Origin: Ahaetulla prasina
Lineage: Eukaryota > Chordata > Lepidosauria > Squamata > Colubridae
DNA: 64,000 nt
Direction: 5' to 3'
NCBI RefSeq assembly: GCF_028640845.1
Contig: NC_080540.1
Location: 166,679,252-166,743,251 of the forward strand
Shown here: positions 54,476-64,000 of the stretch, piece after piece
Layout of the letters: every line of letters begins with the position of its first letter
Numbering within the stretch: the first letter of the stretch is position 1
Made by a program: the position numbers and the translations under genes
Notes under the pieces: model-generated
The model's database searches: none
What the model saw: only the letters and a program-made list of their open reading frames with translations
What the model was told of the DNA's origin: nothing

Positions 54476-55956
54476 ACCTTTTCTCTTGCCAGCATCAGGT
54501 CTTCCTCTGTTTGTTTATTTCCTTTGTTTTCAACAGAGTCTTCCATTCTTCTTTGTGAATATAAAACATCCAGAGATCATTCACAGGTATTATGGGGGAA
54601 ATATTCTTTTTCCTACCAGATAAAATAAGTATAGTACATGTTTTCATTTGCCACTGTGGGATGCTATATTATTATATGAAGGTCAATGTTCAGGAAATTG
54701 AAAATAAGATTGAAGAACACAAAAGCAGGAATCTTAATTTAATTGAAAATGCCCCCTTAATAGAACATTTTAAAGCAGGAGTTATAATGTTGAGTGTATG
54801 AAATGTTTTTTGACTGGGAAACTTTGATTAAGTTCTGGAAGATCATATTTAACAATATTGTGATTGTGAAGAGAGGCTTTCTAGACTGTTGAGAAGGACA
54901 AAGTTCATCTTAAAGGTCTAAATTATTTTTTAAAAAAATATAAAATATGGGAATATGTGACTCATATGCCACTGATTGAAATAAAAAGCTGATATATATT
55001 TTTAAATCTTGTAAAGCATTTGGGCATATATGATGGCTATTACCTCTCAACAGATTTTAATATGAACTATAAGTAGGATTTTTTTTTTACCTTAATTTGC
55101 AAAAAAAACACACCCAACCTTCAATTGTCAACATTTATATCAAATGAAGCTAGATATTTTGGGGCTATAGTAAGATTTATGAAGCATCTGACAGATATGT
55201 TTATATTCTCACCGCAGAGAATTTACATGCTATTATGGTCTATCTCCTGAGCATGTGTTTTGAAGTCATTAAACACTGCATAGTTTTAAGTAATGTGAAT
55301 ATGAAACGCAATCATCTAAAAAAAATGTAATTAAAGGTTGCAGAAATTCTATATATGGTATATTTTGTATTGTGGTTTTATATGTTTAATCGAGGATCAA
55401 GATATAACTTTTTATGTCTTTTGGAAAAGTTCAAATACAGGTAATCTCTGTATATCAAAAGCAATATGAAATATTGCCCCATTGCACAAAAATGCAAAAT
55501 GTTCTTGCATTTTGTTTACTAAATGCCTTTATTTGCTGGAAATTAGTTTGCAGCCTTTTCTATATAGTTTGTGAACTATGGCTTTTTAAAAAATCATATC
55601 TTGTCGATGCCTGGACTGAGAATTTTAACTTACACTTGGTTTGGTTTTGTGCTTGAGCCATTATTTCTGGACACTGGCAAAAGAAGTTGAGAAATCCAAT
55701 CAGGAATTGGCCTAAGGTTATGAATGGTCTATGGGTCTGCAAAGCTCATTTGTCTGCCAAGGCAAAGTTAAAGCAAACCTTAGCATAATATTATTTGTCA
55801 ACTATTGTGGAGAAGTGGGAATTTTGCCTGAGGAAACTTACTTGACAGTTAGTGATTAAGGTGTCATACTAGATTCCAGGAGATTATGGAAAGACTCTCT
55901 GTCTTTTAGTCTATTTACCTCATTGGGACGTACACAGAACCTTTGGGAAAAGTGTT
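54476..55956. other. A/T-rich unclassified stretch
   Basis: About 1.5 kb without nameable repeats or genes. The frame at 55414-55656 has no recognised domain. Confidence 0.4.
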
Positions 55957-57205
55957 ATTTTTTATTTATTTATTTATTTATTTGTCACAATAGTATATGT
56001 AAGCGTAAGCATGAAATAACTATACGATATATAAGCATATATATAAGCATAAATATAAAAAAGAAAAACTATACGAATTGGATACAATCAAAGGGAACAT
56101 TAGGACAGGAACGGTAGGCACGTTTGTGCTTCTACAGACCTCTTAGGAATGGGGTAAGGTCAATAGTAGATAGTTGTTGTTAAAGTTTTGGGGATTTTGG
56201 GAAGAGACCACAGAGTCAGGTAGTGAATTCCAGGCATTAACAACTCTATTACTGAAGTCATATTTTCCGCAGTCAAGTTTGGAGCGGTTCACATTAAGTT
56301 TAAATCTATTGTGTGCTTGTGTAATTTTGCAATTGAAGCTGAAGTAGTCTTCAACAGGAAGGATATTGTAACAGATTATTCTATGAGTTAAACTCAGATC
56401 ATATTGAAGGCGGCAGAGTTCTAAATTTTCTAAACCCAGTATTTCTAGTCTGGTGGTATAAGGTATTTTATTGTATTCAGAGGAGTGGAGAACTCTTCTT
56501 GTAAAATATTTTTGGACTCGCTCAATTGTATTAATGTCTGAAATGAGGTATGGGTTCCAGACAGGCGAGCTGTATTCAAGAATTGGTCTAGCAAATGTTT
56601 TATATGCTCTGGTTAGTAGTGCAATGTTTCTGGAGAAGAAGCTACGCAAGAATAAGTTTACAACTCTTAAAGCCTTTTTTGCAGTGTAGTTGTAGTGGGC
56701 TTTGGCACTTAGATCATGAAAACTCCAAGTTCTTTAACGGGGTGGGGGTCATCTACAAGGTAATGTCCATTGAGTTTGTATTTAGTGTTCTGATTCTTTT
56801 TTCCAATGTGTAAGACAGAGCATTTGCTGGTCGAGATTTGGAGTTGCCAAATTTTTGACCATTCCGACACAAAGTCAAGGTCTTTTTGGAGGGTAGCCAT
56901 ATTGTTGGTAGTGTTAAATAGTTTAACATCATCAGCAAAGAGAACACAATTACTTATAATATGGTCATAGAGGTCATTAATGTATAATATGAAGAGTGTA
57001 GGTCCCAGAACGCTACCTTGGGGGATGCCGCTATTGACAGGAGCGGGATTTGATAGGGCACTGCCTATTTTGACAACTTGTTGTCTGTTTGACAGGAACG
57101 TTGTTATCCAGTTATAGAGGGGACCGGAGATGCCGTAGGATTTTAGTTTTAGGAGAAATTTGTCATGTACCACTGAGTCAAAAGCTTTACAGAAGTCTAT
57201 GTATC
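55957..57205 (-). pseudogene. CR1-clade LINE, RT core to 3' end
   Basis: The minus frame ending at 56709 carries YIDFCKAFDSVVHD, then SGIPQGSVLGPTLFILYIND and CVLFADDVKLF with the catalytic FADD box. A frameshift between 56709 and 56649 leads to the second frame (56143-56649): LLTRAYKTFARPILEYSSPVWNPYL, then IERVQKYFTRR to the C-terminus. The 3' UTR ends in a TTTA tail near 55957. The 5' side, including the endonuclease, is lost at 57205. It is the best preserved RT here after the copy at 37404. Confidence 0.9.
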
Positions 57206-57237
57206 CCCCCCACTCCATTCACCCATCCAATCTATCA

Positions 57238-57468
57238 TCTGTGTGTCTGTCTATTTTCTGTCTGCATCATTTTTATAAATAACTCAAGGGGGGAAATACA
57301 TAATGCTTCTTCCTATTTCTTTCAGAAAAGAGCCCTCTGAGATAGGCTGAGCCAAGGTCACTGACCCAAGTCACTCAGCCAGCTTTCACGCTTAAAGTAG
57401 GACTCGAACTCACAATCTCCTAGTTTATGGCCTGGTGCCTTAACCACTAGATCAAATTAGTTCCTCAA
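57238..57468 (-). mobile_element. squamate-type SINE
   Basis: Antisense body 'atcatttttataaataactc', 'cactcagccagctttcacgc', and head 'gccttaaccactagatcaaa'. It lies directly against the 5' truncation of the LINE at 57205. Confidence 0.8.
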
Positions 57469-58601
57469 GAAAAATTCTGTATTTTTCTTTATCAGCAGCC
57501 AATTCTGCAGAAAAAGAATAACATCTTCCTTTAAAAAAAAATTAGGAATAGTTTATTAAAAAGTACCTGCTTGAGGGCTCCCCATAAATTAAAAAAAATA
57601 ATAATCTGAGAACACAGTGTCGCTGTTCTCAAGTATAAGCATCCTTAACATCAGATATGGTACAGAAATGAGAAATTACAAGAGGTGTTAGATCACAATT
57701 AATATGGCTGAGGTGGTAAGAAGCACATACTTAAACTAAAGTTTTTGCTACTGCAAAAATGTGGTGTGTTTTTAAAAAAAACGTATTACACCAAACTAAT
57801 TAATAGAAGAAAAATATACATACAATAGTATTAGTAACATAGCGTAAACTCACAATTTATCATCTTGACAATAGAAACAGGCTGGGGGTGTGGGTAGAGC
57901 CTGAAAAATTATGTTTTTCATCATTTATATTTTTAAAAAATGTACTGTGAGAAAGTCTTCTTCCTTGGAATTTGGTTGAAATCAAACATTAATACAAATT
58001 TGAGAGACATACATCAAAAATCCACTGCTGAAAATGTTGTAGATGTCTCCTTCCAACATTGCTTGTCAATTTGTTTCACTAGCCTTTGGAATAGTATGAC
58101 ATAATATTGAGGAAAACTATAAAGAATGAGCTTACAAATGATTTTTTTTTTATCTTACTTCTGGAATCATAGGCAGTTTCCTTCCAAATGCAGTTCCTCA
58201 AGGATCACGGGCAGGAAACTGCAGCAATCCAGTAACCAGCATATGGTTTTATGTCAGGCAATCCATTCCTACTTGTGGGCAGCTCCATGTTGGTTACCTC
58301 ATTTGATAGATCTTTGGAACCATCCAACTGCAGAGCTTCTGCAATATTCTTGTAATGGTTTTATCATCTGGAAGAACTTTCAAGACATACTAAGAACTCC
58401 TTGTAAAATCAGTCTGGGAAAAGGTAGTGCACACTTAACCAAGTCACATTTTGATATGAGCAAAATAATTTCAGATGGGACTTTTCCATCTCAATTATAG
58501 TATCTGGAAAAGGTACTATGCCGTTGAGACTAACACTGCTTAGATTTGTGTTCCCTAATATCTACAGGACATTCTGGTGTTTCCAGCTGATAGCCAGTTT
58601 G
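57469..58601. other. A/T-rich unclassified stretch
   Basis: No gene. The frame at 58126-58500 lacks a recognised domain. Confidence 0.4.
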
Positions 58602-58609
58602 GTCTAGAT

Positions 58610-58703
58610 CAAAGCTGTCAAACCTGTGACCCGTGGGCTGGAGTTTACCAGAGAGGGAAAAAGTTGCGATACCTCATGTGATGTTTCTGTGACGACACCC
58701 TTG
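58610..58703. mobile_element. hAT MITE (GTGTCAAAC-like ends)
   Basis: It starts CAAAGCTGTCAAACC and ends 'gacgacacccttg'. The duplication GTCTAGAT is perfect (58602-58609 and 58704-58711). At 94 bp it is the shortest hAT here. Its right border was then the target of an L1. Confidence 0.85.
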
Positions 58704-58714
58704 GTCTAGATTTT

Positions 58715-59329
58715 TTTTTAAACTTTTTTTAATTTTTTAGACAAACATAAAAGCATCTTCAATACAAATACAAACAGTGTGTCGGTTGGTTGATTACAAA
58801 TCTTTTGTGCAATTTCACCATATTCATAACATATGATTTATCTAATTTTACATTTTACCAATATGATATCTATCCAAACGTTTTGGTCACTTGATCATTT
58901 ATTTAACTATAAGTATTTCTTCCCTCATTTTGCATAAAATATTCTAAGTTTTATGTTAATTATATTAAATCAGTCATTTCATCATCTTGAATCAGTGTGT
59001 ATTTCAACAATTCTTCCATTATAAAAACCTCTATCAAACTTCATTAACATATTTTTTATCTAACCATTGATAAAATAAATCCCATATCTTATAGTATTGT
59101 TTATCTTCCTGCTCTCTAATTTCAAATGTCAATTTACTCATTTCAGCACATTCCATTATTTTCTTAATAATTTCATCTTGCGTTGGTATTTTCTCATTTT
59201 TCCAGTTTTTAGCAAACACAATCCTAGACGCTGTTACTACATTCACAATCAAATATCTCAGTTCTCTATTATAAGTTTCAGGTATGATCCCCAATAAAAA
59301 AACCTCTGGTTTAAAGTCTATGTGTTTTT
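58715..59329 (-). mobile_element. L1 LINE 3' part with ORF2 C-terminus
   Basis: An 18-bp duplication ACCCTTGGTCTAGATTTT lies at 58697-58714 and 59330-59347. The minus frame 59034-59294 reads RYLIVNVVTASRIVFAKNWKNEKIPTQDEIIKKIMECAEMSKLTFEIRE, an L1 ORF2 end distinct from that at 44290. The 3' UTR is A/T-rich and has no G runs, so two L1 lineages are present. Confidence 0.85.
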
Positions 59330-59344
59330 ACCCTTGGTCTAGAT

Positions 59345-59537
59345 TTTAGTGGTTAAGACACCAGGCTGGAAACTAAGAGACTGGGTTTGAGTCTTGCCGT
59401 AGACATGAAAAGCCAGCTTTGAGCCAGTCACCTCACAGGGTTGTTATTGTGAAAGAAATAGGAGGAGGAAAATGTATTTACATGTTCACCACTGCAAATC
59501 ATTTTATAAAAATAATAAAGGTGGGGGGAAAATATAC
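59345..59537 (+). mobile_element. squamate-type SINE
   Basis: 'tagtggttaagacaccaggc', 'gagtcttgccgtagacatga', 'cacctcacagggttgttatt' in order, and an AATAATAAAGG-type end. The first bases overlap the L1 duplication. Confidence 0.85.
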
Positions 59538-59686
59538 CCCCCTTTAATATACCCCCCTTTAATAATAAACTGGTTATTTCTTAGCCTTTAAATAGTAATC
59601 CAAAAGCTGACCTAAGATAAGAGTATAACGGCCTAATGTTAGAGCTGCCCATCACTCCCTTCGAATTTAGCTGTTCCTGCCGATAT

Positions 59687-59718
<32 letters not shown>

Positions 59719-60054
59719 TCATATTTATATACCGCCCTATCTCCCGAAGGACTATAATTTTCTGGCCCAGCCAAACTCATTAGAATTGCCTTGGTAAAGT
59801 CACCAAGCATACATTAAAGTATAAACCACCATTTTACATCACAATCTGCCCATTGGTCTATTTTTAGGCCAAATCATCTTCATTATAGTCAGAAAACTTT
59901 GTTAAAAAACGAAAAGTCATTAAGGTCATTAAGGTATCATTATAGATACTGCAGAACACAAGCACTTACTTGGTTGTCAATTTGTCAGGCCCTGACTAGT
60001 TGCAGAGAAGAATAGAGCTTTGCTACCATGAGAGAAAGACAAAGGCAAAACAAA
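59538..60054. other. unclassified stretch with (TTTA)n and LINE tail
   Basis: At 59683-59760 a (TTTA)n run meets 'tataccgccctatctcccga', the antisense of an L2-type 3' end. The rest is unrecognised. Confidence 0.5.
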
Positions 60055-60092
60055 GAAAGCCCAGTTGCCTTTCGAAAAACCACCTTTGGAAC
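60055..60092 (+). mobile_element. fragment of the foldback element family
   Basis: 'gaaagcccagttgcctttcg' then 'aaaaaccacctttgg' match positions 4551-4590 of the foldback at 4449. Only this arm is visible. Confidence 0.6.
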
Positions 60093-60105
60093 TCAGTGCC
60101 CAAGG

Positions 60106-60362
60106 CAAGGGTGAAATCCAGCATGTTCTGACAAGTTCTGGAGAACCGGTAGCGAAAATTTTAAGTAGTTCGGTGAATCGGCAAATACCACCTCTGGCTG
60201 GCCCCAGAGCGGGGTGGGAATGGGGATTTTGCAGTATCCTTCCCATAGAGTGGGAATGGAGATTTTGCAGTATCTTCCCCTGTCACGCCCACCAAGCCAC
60301 ACCATGCCCACCAAGCCACGCCCACAGAACCAGTAGTAAAAAAAAATTGGATTTCACCACTG
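60106..60362. mobile_element. hAT MITE (GTGAAAT ends)
   Basis: The ends are CAAGGGTGAAATCC and GGATTTCACCACTG. The duplication GCCCAAGG is perfect (60098-60105 and 60363-60370). It is inverted relative to 18694 and 28402. Confidence 0.9.
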
Positions 60363-60589
60363 GCCCAAGGTAATGTTTAAGAGCAGAAAGTAAGTCAGAG
60401 ACAGGTATTGATATTAGGTGGCCATGTGAATTTGTTTATAAATACACCCTGTTTCTTTTCTGAAAGATATGGTTTTGCCAGCGGGCCTGGGGACCACGGA
60501 TGGAGATGGAACCAATGGATTGGTTGACTTGATTATGTTACCTCTGCCATGGGGTGAGGGGTTATGCTGTAGATTTGTAATGGTATGAG

Positions 60590-60660
60590 TTGCCCGAAGT
60601 CACCTATGCGTGAGTTGGGCAGCCATATAATTATATAATTTAATAAATAAATTAAAAATA
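60590..60660 (+). mobile_element. L2-type LINE 3' end
   Basis: 'gttgcccgaagtcacctatg' and an AATAAATAAATT tail suggest a short L2-like 3' end; strongly diverged. Confidence 0.5.
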
Positions 60661-60776
60661 CGCTGATAGTAAAACAAGATACCTATGAGCTGCTGATTTG
60701 ATGACACAGGCAGTGCATGAGCACAGTTGGTCCATGTATGGAATTTTCTTGAATTTTTCTTCTATAACTAATATAG

Positions 60777-61015
60777 AGCCGAGGTGGTGCAGTGGTTAGA
60801 GTGCAGTACTGCAGGCTATTTCAGCTGACTGCTAGCTACAGTTCGGAAGTTCCAATCTCACCAGACTCAAGGCTGACTCAGCCTTCCATCTTTCCAAGGT
60901 GGGTAAAATGAGGACCCAGACTGTTGGGGGCAATATGCTGACACTGTAAACCACTTAGAGAGGGCTATAAAAGCACTATGAAGCATTATATAAGTCTATT
61001 GCTATTGCTATAGAA
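60777..61015 (+). mobile_element. tRNA-derived SINE, full length
   Basis: The head GAGGTGGTGCAGTGGTTAG includes the A-box motif; the B box is damaged ('agttccaatc'). The body 'taaaatgaggacccagactg' and end 'gtctattgctattgctat' are intact. Confidence 0.9.
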
Positions 61016-61776
61016 AGGCTATTAATATGGCTTAAATATTTATCTATCTATCTATGTATATATGCATTTATTTATTTGTCAGGTTGATATCCTCTTGATT
61101 TTGTCCCCACCCTAAATGCAGATTTTAGAAAGGGTAACTACTGTTCCACCACCGCTCGTATGTATAAATATTAGCTGCTGTCTTCATTTTTTATTTTTCT
61201 ATTTTTATAATATTGCATTAAGGGCTTTTTTATTATTATTATTATACCTATAAGAGTTTGTAGCTGGAGTTGTATGGTATTGATTTGATATGATTGTATT
61301 CAATCTTTGTACTTTTCAGTAAACTATTTTAAAATAATTGTGATTCACAGGTTTCTAATAAATATAAAGGCACCATAAATAGCTAAATCTCAATGATCTT
61401 GTTAAAAAAAATCAGATGTGCATTTTATTGAAGACATCACAGTATTTCTGTAACAACAGAAGATCCTATCCAGTCAACATGGAGTACCTAGACAATTTCT
61501 ACTGCAGGGTGATTGGATTGACTTCCCTTGGGGAACCTATATTTATATATGGTATTTATATTATACTTAACAAAATTGGAGGCAGTATGTTGACAGCCTG
61601 CAGCGATTCCTATTTTTAAACTTGTCTGGAAAGGTAAATGAGAGCTTCCACTTCCTGCCTTACACCAAAGCAGGAAAGATGCAGCAAAGGCCTCCTGTGG
61701 ATCAGACCTTCTAGCACGTTTATCCTAATGCTTTTTTGATGACTGCATTTTGTGCCTGGCAAACACATAAAGTGAA
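61016..61776. other. A/T-rich unclassified stretch
   Basis: (ATCT)n at about 61041-61056 and (TTA)n near 61230-61245; no gene. Confidence 0.5.
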
Positions 61777-61945
61777 AGCAGTTTGGGATGGTGGTTAAGA
61801 CACCAGACTAGAAACCAGGAAACCATTTAGGCATAAAGTCAGCTGAATGATCTTGGGCCAGTCCTTCTCTCTTACCCCTAGGAAGGTGGCAAGGGCAAAC
61901 CACTTCTGAAAAAAACCAAAGCCAAGAAAATTGCAGGGATTTGCT
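61777..61945 (+). mobile_element. squamate-type SINE, 3'-truncated
   Basis: 'tggtggttaagacaccagac' to 'ggcaagggcaaaccacttct'; it ends where the next SINE begins. Confidence 0.8.
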
Positions 61946-62188
61946 AGCAATAGCAATAGCACTTATATATCGCTTTTACAGCCCTCTCTAAGCGGTTTTA
62001 CAGAGTCAGCCTATTGCCCTCGACAATCTGGGTCCTCATTTTACCCACCTCGGAAGGATGGAAGGCTGAGTCAACCTTGAGCCTGGTGAGATTCGAACTG
62101 CCAAACTGCTGGCAGTTGGCAGTCAGCAGAAGTAGCCTGCATTACGGCACTCTAACCACTCTAACCACTGCACCACCACGGCTGCTAA
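61946..62188 (-). mobile_element. tRNA-derived SINE
   Basis: It begins with the tail 'agcaatagcaatagcactta' and ends with the head 'caccaccacggctgct'. A direct duplication 'ctctaaccactctaaccact' lies in the head. 'gattcgaactg' is the B box on the minus strand. Confidence 0.9.
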
Positions 62189-63062
62189 GGGAGAAGGAGC
62201 ACCTTACCTTTTCCTGTTGTTTTATCCCCTGATTTATTTTGCTGTGCCTGGATTCTGATTTAACAGAAGAATATTTCAAGCTGCAAATCCTGAGCAGTTA
62301 CCTTGAAATAACCCATAATAACCACAATAAGATTTACTTCTAATAGACAAGTGAAGGGGATGGCACAGTAAACATTATCCTGAACAGAGAGATACTTTGC
62401 TCATTCCAACTTCCATTCCGGCGTGTCATCACTTTAGGGCTACTTTTTAAAAAATGTATTGTTAGAATGAAAGTTACAATGAGATCTAAAGCATATGTTT
62501 TGTACATAATTCAGCATTTTTTAAAAAAAAAATATCAGCTTCCAAAGCTATTCCAAAATTAAGAAGGAAAGAAATCAAAAAGATCAGAAATTTGAAAGCG
62601 TTGCTCTGAGATCAAAGGAAAGGTGGTATTTCTGTTGGCAGAAGATATTTGGTTAAAGTTCACATCATGCAGTCAGTAGTAATTGTTGGTGAATTCTGTG
62701 GTGTTTACCCATAAAAAGGGCTTTAATCATACTTATTCCAAGTAGCTCTCATGCTACAGAGAACTATTCTTAGGTACCTATGTGCCTTTGCTATGCTGAG
62801 TCCCTTCATCCTAAAATTTTCGAAAGCTCCATTCCTATTCTGATTGGAACTTGTTGCAAATATGGGGACTATTTCGTGTATCTCTTGTTCAGTCAATACA
62901 CAGCCATGAATTCCCATACACATGCCTCTTGTTTAGAGGGAGAAAGAAACCTCATTGCTTCCTTAATCCTTGGCACACAGATGGCTAGGAGAGTGGTGAA
63001 TAATGTTCTTCTCCATCCAAATAGCCCTCCGAAGATGTATGCATGGCACACAGAATCCCTAA
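62189..63062. other. unclassified non-coding stretch
   Basis: No gene. Overlapping plus and minus frames at 62723-63124 run into a SINE and lack domains. Confidence 0.4.
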
Positions 63063-63308
63063 ATAGCAATAGCATTCAGACCTACAGCATATACCACTTC
63101 ACAATGCTTTATAGCCCTCTCTAAGCAGTTTACAGAGTCAACATATTACCTCCAAAAATCTGGGTCCTCATTTTACCAACCTCGGAAGCATGGAAGGCTG
63201 AGTCAACCTTGAGCCGGTCAGGATCGAACTGCCAAACTGATGGCAGTTGGCAGTCAGCAGAATTAGCCTGCAACACTGCATTCTAAACACTGGGCCACCA
63301 TGACTCAT
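63063..63308 (-). mobile_element. tRNA-derived SINE
   Basis: Tail 'aatagcaatagcattcag', body 'aatctgggtcctcattttac' and head 'cattctaaacactgggccac'. 'ggatcgaactg' is a well kept B box on the minus strand. Confidence 0.9.
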
Positions 63309-64000
63309 ATCCAGAGTTTTTCCTCTCCATTCTCCTTCTGGGTGTGTTGAGACATCTCTCTTGATCTTTTAAGTCTTCTATCCCCCTCTAGGTTCTAATC
63401 ATTATCATTAATTGTCTTCTGCTAATGGAAAAACAGCTATTTTTACCTAGATTTCGGGGAAACCTTGCTTGTAAACTCTGTTAATTATGGCAATGAAAAC
63501 CAGCAATCTTGGTTACCCCATTGTGATTTGCACACTCCTCCCTCTCTGGGCTTATTAGCAGCTGTGGGGAACCTGCAGTTTCTCTCCTGTCAGTCCCAAG
63601 TTAGCTAGTGTAGCAAGGATTCTGGAAGGTTTGGTGGCTTGCAGAAAAGATAGCTAATCAACTATAGGGACCTTAGGTTGCAAATCTCTGGTTTACAGAG
63701 TACACAGGAGAGATGTGCTTGTTGATTATGATTAATGATTGTGTTTCATTGAAGAGGGATGTTGAGCTACCCAAGAAGCTTTTGAAGGATGATATAAACA
63801 ATACATTAATTAATGTTTTACAGTAAGTGCTCATTAGGGTGAGGTATATCATGCATGTTTTCAAGCATCCCATTCTGGCTTGGTGTGATTTTTCAGAGGG
63901 AGGCTGAAAAGCCATGAAAAAGGGGTTGCTAGGCATGGCTGGGATTGTTTCTTTAAGCCAATCATACACGTCCATTGGTCCATATATTAATTTTATTTTT
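63309..64000. other. unclassified non-coding stretch
   Basis: No gene or nameable repeat to the end of the window. Confidence 0.4.

Noticed and set aside
60777..60850. Possible tRNA gene
   Set aside because: The A-box-like motif belongs to a SINE head; the body and repeated copies show it is a retroposon, and no cloverleaf is intact.

Overview
This window is non-coding vertebrate DNA built largely from nested transposable elements. I find no intact host gene, tRNA, rRNA, CRISPR or prokaryotic feature. Every reading frame with recognisable protein content is decayed retrotransposon sequence. The repeat mix points to a squamate reptile, most likely a snake: LINEs whose 3' ends run into (AATAG)n microsatellites (a hallmark reported for snake genomes), a Bov-B LINE, tRNA-derived SINEs of squamate type, CR1, L2 and L1 LINEs, and many short hAT DNA transposons including a SPIN-like element.

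Layout. 1-6.4 kb: sequence I cannot classify, then a CR1 tail holding a palindromic hAT MITE, a foldback element, another hAT MITE, a broken Ty3/Gypsy integrase, and the (AATAG)n end of a snake LINE. 6.5-8.1 kb: a three-deep nest (hAT within hAT, L1 within the inner hAT). 9.2-9.7 kb: a SPIN-like hAT. 10-12.7 kb: a very decayed LINE. 12.7-15.4 kb: two DNA MITEs, one split by an LTR-like unit. 15.4-24.6 kb: possible conserved non-coding blocks, Bov-B split by a second LTR-like unit, SINEs. 25-29.5 kb: a foldback element and LINE/hAT pieces. 30-36.2 kb: hAT with L1, SINE in SINE, MITE with hAT, snake LINE with its microsatellite. 37.4-38.7 kb: the longest snake LINE copy. 39-47 kb: L2, CR1, L1 and a hairpin MITE between unclassified blocks. 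47.8-54.5 kb: an inverted-repeat unit, hAT MITEs, two large DNA MITEs, LINE ends. 55.9-64 kb: a CR1-clade LINE with a partial reverse transcriptase, L1 in or next to hAT, and several SINEs.

The clearest signal is the density of short non-autonomous hAT elements: 20 have 8-bp target duplications I could read (12 perfect, 8 with one mismatch), and half of these fit the nnnTAnnn pattern known for Buster-type hATs, the group containing SPIN. A second signal is a recurring CTGANGA - short hairpin - GAAA arrangement in foldback elements, which resembles a hammerhead ribozyme core and needs a covariance search. Five or so blocks between repeats have the look of conserved non-coding DNA; that is inference only, because no alignment was possible.
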